Assembly: GCA_001784635.1 (NCBI GenBank)
Contig: MFRS01000022.1
Coordinates: 8,868-17,890, forward strand
Length of the DNA stretch: 9,023 nt
Reading direction: 5' to 3'
DNA from: Candidatus Micrarchaeota archaeon RBG_16_49_10
GTDB taxonomy: Archaea; Aenigmatarchaeota; Aenigmatarchaeia; CG10238-14
Part shown: positions 1 to 4,760 of the stretch, one piece after another
Position numbering within the stretch: position 1 is the stretch's first letter
How the letters are laid out: each line of letters opens with the position of its first letter
Program-made: the position numbers and the translations under genes
Notes under the pieces: model-generated
What the model saw: only the letters and a program-made list of their open reading frames with translations
The model's database searches: none
What the model was told of the DNA's origin: nothing

Positions 1-32
1 AAGTAGTTTTTCTCTCCCTTCATCTTTTTCAT
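1..32 (-). CDS. Possible partial gene downstream of ftsZ2, running off the left edge
   Basis: An ATG at 32-30 overlaps the TGA stop of ftsZ2 (31-29) in an ATGA arrangement, and the frame stays open to the window edge, reading MKKMKGEKNY. A second in-frame ATG lies at 23-21. A purine-rich GGGAG at 17-13 could instead be the ribosome binding site of a gene starting just outside the window. Only about ten codons are visible, so no function can be given. In several archaea ftsZ is followed by translation or secretion genes, but nothing here shows that. Existence of a downstream gene is likely; this exact start is a guess. Confidence 0.25.
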   Translation of the reverse strand, partial: MKKMKGEKNY

Positions 33-1186
33 CTCAGAACGTCAATTCCGAGAGCATAATCTGTCTGCTTCAAGACAGGCCTTTCCCTTTCCACCGTGCC
101 CAGGATGTACGGCGACTGGACTCCAGTCACTATCGTTATCACCTGGATCCTCCCTGCGCACTCAGGCAATATTCTGGCACCCCAGATTACCTGCGCCTCA
201 GGGCTCAAGTGTTGGGCCACAGCCTCGCCAATCGCGTTGACCTCGTCCAGTTTCAGGTCCTCCCCTCCGGTTATGTGGATCAAAGCGCCGCTTGCGCCTG
301 TGTAGTCCACGTCCAGGAGCGGGTTGGTCAATGCCTTGGTCACGGCATCCATTGCCCTGTCCGAGCTGTTGCTTTCTCCTACTCCTAGTGCGGCCACGCC
401 GCCGGCGTTCATAATCGCCTTGACATCCGCGTAGTCGACGTTTACAAGCGAAGGCAAGGTAATGGTCTCTGTTATCCCCTTGACCATGCTCGCTATAAGT
501 TCGTCAGCTACTGCAAATGCCTGTTGGAGCGGAAGCGAACCAGCATATCTCAATAACCTGTCGTTCTCTATGACAATCACTGTGTCAGCACTCTGCCTAA
601 GTCTAGCCAATCCGTCCTCGGCCTTCGCTATCCTGGAGCCCTCAATCTTGAAAGGCATTGTCACGACACCGATGACGATCGCTCCCATCTGCTTCGAAAT
701 CTCCGAAACAATCGGGGCAGACCCTGTACCGGTACCGCCACCCATGCCCGCGCAGACGAAGACCAGGTCAGCGGCTTCCAAGGCGGCCTTTATCTCGTTC
801 CTTGACTCTTCGGCCGCTTTGCTGCCTATCTCTGGATATCCTCCTGCACCCAGGCCCCTGGTAATCTCTTTACCAATCAATATCTTCTTGTCGGCCTTGC
901 CTACGGTCAGATGCTTTGCATCTGTGTTTATTGCCACGATAGATGCCCCGGAGACACCCATCTCAGATAATCTGCTGGCAGTGTTCTGCCCAGCCCCCCC
1001 ACAGCCAAAGACTACAATCCTGGCTTTTTTGACTGAGAACCCAAACTCCTCTTCAGCTAACTTGAAGTAGTCGATGTTGGATTGCACAGCGCCAGAGTTC
1101 CTCTGTAGTTTGAATCTGTCGGAGGGACTTTCAGTATCTGATGTGGCAAAAGTTTTCTTCAATGCGTTTTGCACGATCGAATTCAT
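29..1186 (-). CDS. ftsZ2: Tubulin-like cell division GTPase, archaeal FtsZ2 type
   Basis: This 385-residue protein is a cytoplasmic GTPase that polymerises into the division ring. The GTP-binding half begins at about residue 55 (ARIVVFGCGGAGQNT), with the tubulin signature GGGTGTG at 149-155. The T7 loop NVDYAD (249-254) carries D251 and D254, the acidic residues that trigger GTP hydrolysis in the neighbouring subunit. The N-terminal MNSIVQNAL, the LLDVDYTGASG and VIWGARI segments, and the C-terminal GIDVLR tail match archaeal FtsZ2 (haloarchaeal FtsZ2 ends similarly in GLDVIR) better than FtsZ1, by memory comparison. The ATG at 1186 is preferred because GGAGGGT (1201-1195) lies 8 bases ahead; an in-frame GTG at 1192 would leave only 2 bases. 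Length is normal and no key residue is missing. The FtsZ call is very secure; the FtsZ2 subtype is likely. Confidence 0.95.
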   Translation of the reverse strand: MNSIVQNALKKTFATSDTESPSDRFKLQRNSGAVQSNIDYFKLAEEEFGFSVKKARIVVFGCGGAGQNTASRLSEMGVSGASIVAINTDAKHLTVGKADKKILIGKEITRGLGAGGYPEIGSKAAEESRNEIKAALEAADLVFVCAGMGGGTGTGSAPIVSEISKQMGAIVIGVVTMPFKIEGSRIAKAEDGLARLRQSADTVIVIENDRLLRYAGSLPLQQAFAVADELIASMVKGITETITLPSLVNVDYADVKAIMNAGGVAALGVGESNSSDRAMDAVTKALTNPLLDVDYTGASGALIHITGGEDLKLDEVNAIGEAVAQHLSPEAQVIWGARILPECAGRIQVITIVTGVQSPYILGTVERERPVLKQTDYALGIDVLR

Positions 1187-1194
1187 ATGCACAC

Positions 1195-1201
1195 ACCCTC
1201 C
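1195..1201 (-). promoter_or_regulatory. Ribosome binding site of ftsZ2
   Basis: GGAGGGT on the minus strand lies 8 bases before ATG 1186. It decides between that ATG and the GTG at 1192. The same 8-base spacing recurs at the cysteine synthase, TldD and 86-residue membrane protein genes. Confidence 0.7.
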
Positions 1202-1211
1202 TATATTTTTA

Positions 1212-1247
1212 ATTTTATACTTTCATTTGGCGAAATCCTTTTAATAT
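1212..1247 (-). promoter_or_regulatory. Candidate ftsZ2 core promoter elements
   Basis: Two TATA-like boxes precede ftsZ2 on the minus strand. ATATTAAAA (1247-1239) would place the transcript start near 1217, giving a leader of about 31 bases that includes the ribosome binding site. GTATAAAAT (1220-1212) would place it near 1190, inside or after that site, which fits poorly. The upstream box is therefore favoured. The region is very AT-rich, so TATA-like strings are expected by chance. Confidence 0.35.
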
Positions 1248-1273
1248 CCCTCAAATGAATATTATTCTTACAA

Positions 1274-1348
1274 GAAGTCCAAGATTCGAAGTCCAATCGA
1301 ATTTTAATAATAAAACCGCGAGGATTTGGGAATCCTCGGGAAGTCCAA
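1274..1348. repeat. Three direct copies of GAAGTCCAA
   Basis: Identical 9-mers lie at 1274-1282, 1288-1296 and 1340-1348. The first two are 14 bp apart and the third is 52 bp further, immediately after a hairpin. On the minus strand they read TTGGACTTC and lie 88-162 bp upstream of the ftsZ2 start, where a regulator could bind. No known regulator is assigned. Confidence 0.5.
1316..1340. other. Strong hairpin in the ftsZ2 / cysteine operon intergenic region
   Basis: CGAGGATT (1319-1326), a TGGG loop (1327-1330) and AATCCTCG (1331-1338) form a perfect 8-bp stem. Two further C-G pairs (1316-1317 with 1339-1340) can add if G1318 bulges out. On the minus strand the stem is followed at once by CGGTTTTATTATT, which resembles a terminator or attenuator; on the plus strand a T7 run comes about 16 bases later. 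No upstream minus-strand gene is evident, so it may sit in the ftsZ2 leader, mark the end of a small RNA, or be a DNA-level site. Confidence 0.5.
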
Positions 1349-1553
1349 TTATATCTTTTTTTAGTATATTTAAAAATGTTTTCTATTCTGTATAACCTTT
1401 TTTTCTTTTGCATTTCCTATGGAGGGGGGCTCATTTCCACTGCACTTCATTTGGAAAAAAGGCCGATTTTACGCCAATAAAGCAGTATTTACCCAAATTT
1501 CATGAGTTTTATCTAATTCAATCAATCTCATAACTTGTCTTATTAACGACTGC

Positions 1554-1598
1554 CTCCAAATAGAAAACACAAGTCTTATATATATGTTACTCCAAATA
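1554..1598. repeat. Direct repeat CTCCAAATA flanking the cysteine operon TATA box
   Basis: CTCCAAATA occurs at 1554-1562 and 1590-1598, 36 bp apart in the same orientation. One copy lies 12 bp upstream and the other 5 bp downstream of the TATA box at 1575-1584. This is where archaeal activators and repressors commonly bind, so an operator pair is plausible. Confidence 0.4.
1575..1584 (+). promoter_or_regulatory. TATA box of the amidohydrolase-cysteine synthase-SerK-like operon
   Basis: CTTATATATA is the best archaeal TATA box in this intergenic region. With the usual spacing of about 26 bp, transcription would begin near 1605, giving a leader of about 120 bases before the first gene. The purine-rich GAAAACA just upstream could be the BRE. 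The leader contains two 9-codon reading frames and a 10-bp palindrome. Confidence 0.55.
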
Positions 1599-1622
1599 CT
1601 TTCCTAACAGAGGTTGGGTCGG

Positions 1623-1652
1623 ATGACCGGCGGACTAGTTTGTACAAATTGA
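1623..1652 (+). other. Short leader reading frame 1 (9 codons, MTGGLVCTN)
   Basis: ATG at 1623 follows GAGGT (1610-1614) by 8 bases and the frame ends at TGA 1650-1652. The binding site can pair with AACCT (1687-1691) further down the leader. The encoded peptide resembles that of a second frame at 1718 in length, in its MTG start and in a cysteine at position 7. Translation is unproven, and such short frames also arise by chance. Confidence 0.25.
1639..1648. other. 10-bp palindrome in the operon leader
   Basis: TTTGTACAAA is a perfect inverted repeat about 35 bp downstream of the predicted transcript start. It overlaps the end of the first short leader frame. A dimeric regulator could bind it as an operator. 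Confidence 0.25.
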
Positions 1653-1702
1653 ATTGAAAAAGACTATTTCTTTAGCTAGCTCTGCGAACCTACTTGAAAC
1701 TC

Positions 1703-1709
1703 AGGAGGT
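1703..1709 (+). promoter_or_regulatory. Ribosome binding site with unusual spacing
   Basis: AGGAGGT is the strongest ribosome binding site in the operon, but it lies 15 bases before the amidohydrolase GTG at 1725. It lies 8 bases before a different-frame GTG at 1718, the spacing seen elsewhere in the window. A short palindrome, CCAGTGACTGG (1715-1725), lies between it and the gene start and could shorten the effective distance. Confidence 0.5.
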
Positions 1710-1717
1710 CGAGTCCA

Positions 1718-1747
1718 GTGACTGGTGAAAGCCTTTGCTCAGACTAA
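1718..1747 (+). other. Short leader reading frame 2 (9 codons, MTGESLCSD)
   Basis: GTG at 1718 is ideally placed 8 bases after AGGAGGT, and the frame ends at TAA 1745-1747, overlapping the start of the amidohydrolase in another frame. The peptide parallels the one at 1623: M-T-G at 1-3, C at 7, then T/S and N/D, and both stop after nine codons. Translation is unproven. Confidence 0.25.
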
Positions 1748-2621
1748 GGTAATAGACATCCATTCCCATTGGGGGGAAAGGGAGGACGAGCATCACACCA
1801 TCCCCGAATTCCTTGAAAGGCTATACGAGATAGCCGACAGAAACAATGTAGCAAAGATTTGCATAAGCGACCCCTACCACAACGGCGAGGGGAACGAGAG
1901 GGTTAAAAAGCTTCTCGATTTGGACAAAAGAGGCTTATTGATTGGTTTCGCATTCCTGCGACTTGGAATTGACGGCGAACAGCAGCTGAGAGAGGCTTAC
2001 TCCGAAGGCTTCAGGGGGATGAAGGTCGTATGGCCCATTGAGGACTATTCGCATCCCGATTACTACCCGCTCTACAGGGAGGCTGCAGAGCTGGGGATGC
2101 CAATTCTATTCCACACAGGGAGCGTCAGAGAAATTCCTAGATGGTATCTGATTGAAAGGTACGGAACCACAGCCATATCCGACCATATCAGAGAAGACGT
2201 CTCTGGGAAGATGAGGCCCATTCATATAGGCGAGATAGCAGCCAGATTTCCCACTCTAAAGCTAATAGGGGCCCATCTTGGCGTTGAGCACACAGGGGAG
2301 GCTGTAGAGCAGATATTGTCCCATGAAAACGTATACTTCGACATAACCGGGGATGAGGAGATACAAAGAAACGCCATGGAAATCTTGGCGTTCTACAAAG
2401 GGAGTTCCGAATATGCTAGGCTTTCTTCCAGATTGCTTTACGGCACCGACGCCACCTCTCTGGGCGAGAATGGGACGAAATATTCCGTGATAGAGCGGCT
2501 TTTTGATGAGTATGGGATCGATGACCGAACGAGAAAAATGTTGCTTTTCGAGAACTCTGCCGGTCTTCTCGGTCTGGAAAAAATCAGTAAGGAGGTTGAA
2601 GGATATGGCAGCGGTAGCTGA
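1725..2621 (+). CDS. Amidohydrolase-2 family metal-dependent hydrolase
   Basis: This 298-residue protein has the features of the amidohydrolase-2 (ACMSD-like) group of TIM-barrel metal hydrolases. The first strand carries the metal-binding HxH (VIDIHSHWG, H13 and H15). Other likely metal or catalytic residues are H130 (PILFHTGS), H184 (IGAHLG) and D242 (LLYGTDATS). The GFRGMKVVWP segment (about 96-104) and the C-terminal NSAGLLGL are typical of the family. No signal peptide is seen, so it is probably cytoplasmic. The substrate cannot be read from sequence; relatives include decarboxylases and hydrolases. GTG 1725 is chosen because a stop at 1719-1721 closes the frame and no ATG precedes the HxH motif; CTG 1722 is the only other option. 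It is the first gene of the operon and its end overlaps the cysteine synthase by 17 bases, so the two are probably translationally coupled. Its third codon positions are less GC-rich than in the next two genes. Confidence 0.88.
   Translation: MKAFAQTKVIDIHSHWGEREDEHHTIPEFLERLYEIADRNNVAKICISDPYHNGEGNERVKKLLDLDKRGLLIGFAFLRLGIDGEQQLREAYSEGFRGMKVVWPIEDYSHPDYYPLYREAAELGMPILFHTGSVREIPRWYLIERYGTTAISDHIREDVSGKMRPIHIGEIAARFPTLKLIGAHLGVEHTGEAVEQILSHENVYFDITGDEEIQRNAMEILAFYKGSSEYARLSSRLLYGTDATSLGENGTKYSVIERLFDEYGIDDRTRKMLLFENSAGLLGLEKISKEVEGYGSGS
2591..2596 (+). promoter_or_regulatory. Ribosome binding site deciding the cysteine synthase start
   Basis: GGAGGT inside the end of the amidohydrolase gene lies 8 bases before ATG 2605. 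This fixes the start there rather than at the in-frame ATG 2503, which would add 34 residues unlike any in the family. Confidence 0.75.
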
Positions 2622-3501
2622 GGATGTGGCGGGGCTGATAGGCGGGACGCCGATGGTCCGCATAAACAACATGGTGAGAAAGCGCGGGGTGCAGCTTTTC
2701 GCGAAGCTCGAGAGGGCGAACCCGGGCGGCTCAGTGAAGGACAGGATATGCAAGTACATGGTCGAGCAGGCGGAAAGAGAGGGAGTCCTTACAAAAAACA
2801 AGACTATAATAGAGCCTACCTCAGGGAACACCGGCATAGGACTTTCAATGATAGCGGCGGCGAAAGGCTATAGGATAAAGCTGGTAATGCCTGAGAGCAT
2901 GAGCATCGAGAGGAGGAAGATTCTCCAGCTCTTTGGGGCGGAGCTTGTCCTCACACCCAAGGAAAGGGGGATGGACGGTGCTATAGATATTGCTAGCGAG
3001 ATGGCCAAGGACACCGAGAGGTACTGGATGCCCGACCAGTTCAGCAACCCCATCAACGTGCTCGCCCACTATGAGACCACTGGACGGGAAATCTGGGAGC
3101 AGACAGGAGGGAAGGTAACGCACTTCGTCGCTGGTATGGGCACTGGCGGGACCTTGATGGGCGTCGGGAAGAGGCTCAGGGAACACAACCCAAGGATAAG
3201 GATAACCGGCATAGAGCCGCACAAGGAGACGCCGATACAGGGCCTCAAGAACATGGAAACCAGTTACGTGCCGAAGATACTTGACATGTCGAGACTGGAC
3301 GAGAAGATCATCGTGAACCTGCAGGACGCGATAGGGATGGCCAGGAGGCTTGCGAGGGAGGAAGGCCTTTTCGTCGGGCTGAGCTCGGGGGCGGCGATGT
3401 TCGGCGCGCTGAAGGTCATCGAAGGGCTTGATGAGGGAGTTGTGGTCGTGTTCTTCCCGGACGACGGCATGAAATACCTGAGCACGGGGCTGGTGGAGTG
3501 A
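2605..3501 (+). CDS. cysK: PLP-dependent cysteine synthase (CysK/CysM family)
   Basis: This 298-residue fold-type II PLP enzyme replaces the activated hydroxyl of a serine derivative with sulfide to make cysteine. LIGGTPMVRI (11-20) opens the domain. K45 in NPGGSVKDR is the lysine that holds PLP. TSGNTGIGLSM (72-82) is the substrate carboxylate loop, GMGTGGTLMG (177-186) the phosphate cradle, and SSGAA (260-264) contacts the pyridine ring. The NPINVLAHYETTGREIW segment is typical of O-acetylserine and O-phosphoserine sulfhydrylases and sets it apart from threonine dehydratase and cystathionine beta-synthase. Length is close to CysM. The gene starts within the amidohydrolase gene and its TGA touches the SerK-like gene. 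That partner suggests O-phosphoserine as substrate, an inference from context; sequence alone does not exclude O-acetylserine. Third codon positions are strongly GC-rich (32 of the first 40). Confidence 0.93.
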   Translation: MAAVAEDVAGLIGGTPMVRINNMVRKRGVQLFAKLERANPGGSVKDRICKYMVEQAEREGVLTKNKTIIEPTSGNTGIGLSMIAAAKGYRIKLVMPESMSIERRKILQLFGAELVLTPKERGMDGAIDIASEMAKDTERYWMPDQFSNPINVLAHYETTGREIWEQTGGKVTHFVAGMGTGGTLMGVGKRLREHNPRIRITGIEPHKETPIQGLKNMETSYVPKILDMSRLDEKIIVNLQDAIGMARRLAREEGLFVGLSSGAAMFGALKVIEGLDEGVVVVFFPDDGMKYLSTGLVE

Positions 3502-3506
3502 TGGCT

Positions 3507-3899
3507 ATGGAGAGCAGGCTTGCGATAGTCGAGGTCTCGAAGCTAAGGGAGCACGAGAGGGTAGACACCGAGCACTTGGAGGAGCTGAAGTCCGAGATAG
3601 CGGGAGACGGCTTCCTGAAGAACCCGATAGTGGTGGACAGGAACACGAACATAATCCTGGATGGCCACCACCGGTTCAACGTGATAAAGTCGCTCGGGTA
3701 CTCGAAGATACCAGTGCAGTACGTGGACTACAACAACCCGGAGATAATCGTGGAGGCTTGGAGGGAGGAGAGGAGGCAGACGAAGGAGAGCGTGGTCAGG
3801 AAGGCGATGAGAGGCGAGAAGTTCCCCCCGAAGACGACCAGGCACATAATCCCGAACAGGGTAGAGGGGGTAATGGTTTCGCTCAACAGGCTGAAATGA
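3507..3899 (+). CDS. serK: Short SerK-like ParB-fold protein, probable free serine kinase
   Basis: This 130-residue protein has a ParB/sulfiredoxin-like fold, but its best match by memory is SerK, the ADP-dependent kinase of Thermococcus kodakarensis that turns free serine into O-phosphoserine for cysteine synthesis. Visible SerK features are VEVSKLREHE with E17 (equivalent to catalytic E30 of SerK), ILDGHHR with D52-R56, and a C-terminal GEKFPPKTTRHIIP (about 104-117) close to the SPKTTRHVLP end of SerK. SerK has about 250 residues, so this protein lacks roughly the central 100 and joins the two conserved ends through a basic linker (EAWREERRQTKESVV). GGAG at 3495-3498 lies 8 bases before ATG 3507; ATG 3501 and GTG 3498 are alternatives. 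The 5-base gap from the cysteine synthase stop supports a joint two-step pathway. A ParB-like DNA-binding or nuclease role is the main alternative, but no helix-turn-helix is visible. Confidence 0.78.
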   Translation: MESRLAIVEVSKLREHERVDTEHLEELKSEIAGDGFLKNPIVVDRNTNIILDGHHRFNVIKSLGYSKIPVQYVDYNNPEIIVEAWREERRQTKESVVRKAMRGEKFPPKTTRHIIPNRVEGVMVSLNRLK

Positions 3900-3937
3900 C
3901 TGTCACTGCAAAATAAGCCAAACCAATATACTAAAAC

Positions 3938-4504
3938 TCAAAAATATTTGAAGCCAAACAGACTAAGCAGAATCAGAGTAATTAAAATCTGCATTAATAA
4001 CAAGACGATTGTCGATACCAAGCAGGCCAAAACCGCTTTCCCCTTCGAGATACCATGAATCTGGGAAAGACCTATTATCGTCAAAAACAGGGAGTAGATG
4101 ATAGACAACCCGCCGACAATTGGTATTAAAGAGAGCAAGACCGTTGGCACAAGACTGTAGGCGACCGCCTTGTATGTCTCATCGAATCCACCCTTGACTT
4201 TAATTATCATCAAAGACAAGTGCACAGCCCCGGCAAAAACAAAGCTCCCAAAAAGAGGAATTAAAAGATTAGATGCCAAAATAGTCGTGCTTCCTGTATA
4301 ACCGAGAAGGTTGTCAAAAATCCCAAAACTACCACTCGACGCAAGCATGTTCATGCCGAACTTCATGATTGAGGCAAAAAGGGCGACTACAGCTAACGTC
4401 AAAAGGGAGTTGCCAATCCCCCTCTCAGGCTTGACCCTTTCGAAGAACTTGTTCGGGTTGGTCAGCAGGTATTTGAGCCTGTCCCAGAAATCGAATTCCC
4501 CCAT
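3938..4504 (-). CDS. Yip1-like multi-pass membrane protein
   Basis: This 188-residue protein begins with a soluble segment of about 30 residues (MGEFDFWDRLKYLLTNPNKFFERV), followed by about five hydrophobic segments near 32-52, 75-101, 113-130, 132-148 and 156-185. The opening WDRLKYLLTNPNKFFERVKPE and the KGGFDETYKAVAYSLVP stretch between segments 2 and 3 match the Yip1 domain architecture, common in archaea and bacteria and of unknown function there. ATG 4504 is chosen because a TATA-like box is centred about 26 bp upstream, implying a leaderless transcript; an upstream TTG at 4528 would fall inside that box. It faces the cysteine operon tail to tail across 38 bases and is divergent from the membrane gene cluster at 4580. 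Its base composition is more AT-rich than the SerK-like gene. Membrane localisation is certain; the Yip1 assignment is likely. Confidence 0.75.
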   Translation of the reverse strand: MGEFDFWDRLKYLLTNPNKFFERVKPERGIGNSLLTLAVVALFASIMKFGMNMLASSGSFGIFDNLLGYTGSTTILASNLLIPLFGSFVFAGAVHLSLMIIKVKGGFDETYKAVAYSLVPTVLLSLIPIVGGLSIIYSLFLTIIGLSQIHGISKGKAVLACLVSTIVLLLMQILITLILLSLFGFKYF

Positions 4505-4526
4505 ACATAATCTATCGCCTTCCCCC

Positions 4527-4535
4527 AATATAAGG
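4527..4535 (-). promoter_or_regulatory. TATA box of the Yip1-like gene (leaderless)
   Basis: CCTTATATT on the minus strand is centred about 26 bp before ATG 4504, so transcription would begin at or next to the start codon. No ribosome binding site with good spacing is seen, which agrees with a leaderless message. Confidence 0.5.
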
Positions 4536-4550
4536 CTTCACCAAAGGCTT
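4532..4550. repeat. AAGGCTT direct repeat between divergent TATA boxes
   Basis: AAGGCTT occurs at 4532-4538 and 4544-4550, 12 bp apart. The first copy overlaps the minus-strand TATA box and the second overlaps the edge of the plus-strand box. A shared regulator could act on both genes from here, though the similarity may only reflect two similar promoters. Confidence 0.35.
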
Positions 4551-4556
4551 ATTAAT
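4548..4556 (+). promoter_or_regulatory. TATA box of the membrane-protein operon (leaderless)
   Basis: CTTATTAAT, preceded by the purine-rich AAAGG that could serve as BRE, is centred about 27 bp before ATG 4580. This predicts a leaderless transcript beginning at the start codon of the 59-residue protein. Confidence 0.5.
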
Positions 4557-4579
4557 CCGGCCAGCGATATCTTTTATCA

Positions 4580-4759
4580 ATGGTGAAGGCTGAATACATC
4601 TTCTACATCATCGGCATAGTTTTCCTTTTCGCGACCATAGCCTACTTCTCTTACGAGTACCTTTACAGCCTGTCAAATGCGGTCAAAGCGGCGATACTGT
4701 TCTTCCTGACCGTAGCATCGTTTTTCGTCGCCGACTTAATGAGGGAGAGGGGCATCTGA
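4580..4759 (+). CDS. Small two-helix membrane protein of unknown function
   Basis: This 59-codon frame begins MVKAEYIFYIIGIVFLFAT and ends DLMRERGI. Two hydrophobic segments near residues 6-24 and 35-52 are separated by a short tyrosine-rich loop (YFSYEYLYS), giving a hairpin-like membrane protein. Placement supports it as real: a TATA box lies about 27 bp upstream, and its TGA (4757-4759) is separated by a single base from the ATG of the next gene, whose ribosome binding site lies inside this frame. I do not recognise a family. It is likely the first gene of a three-gene membrane cluster. Confidence 0.75.
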   Translation: MVKAEYIFYIIGIVFLFATIAYFSYEYLYSLSNAVKAAILFFLTVASFFVADLMRERGI

Positions 4760-4760
4760 A

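Larger units (their letters stand above)
1202..1574. other. AT-rich divergent intergenic region without a convincing gene
   Basis: About 370 bases separate ftsZ2 from the promoter of the cysteine operon. The stretch holds candidate ftsZ2 TATA boxes, three copies of GAAGTCCAA (1274, 1288, 1340), an 8-bp hairpin (1319-1338), a TATAAC box (1391-1396) about 26 bp before a 28-codon frame at 1419-1505, and one arm of a 9-bp direct repeat (1554). No tRNA or recognisable structural RNA was seen. A 70-codon minus-strand frame covering 1201-1413 looks spurious. Confidence 0.6.

Noticed and set aside
1201..1413. 70-codon minus-strand frame ahead of ftsZ2
   Set aside because: It spans AT-rich spacer containing the hairpin and repeats, ends inside the ftsZ2 ribosome binding site, has a binding site only about 3 bases from its ATG, and resembles no family. 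Its composition fits chance translation of spacer DNA.
1605..1724. tRNA, C/D box RNA or known riboswitch in the operon leader
   Set aside because: No T-arm or cloverleaf pairing, no paired C and D boxes, and no riboswitch consensus could be recognised; only short local pairings were seen.
2503..2604. 34-residue N-terminal extension of the cysteine synthase
   Set aside because: It lies inside the amidohydrolase gene in another frame, lacks a binding site, and does not match the family, while ATG 2605 has GGAGGT at 8 bases.
3507..3899. ParB partition protein or nuclease
   Set aside because: The DGHHR box is shared with ParB, but there is no helix-turn-helix domain or ParA neighbour, and the C-terminal PKTTRH motif and cysteine synthase partner fit SerK better.
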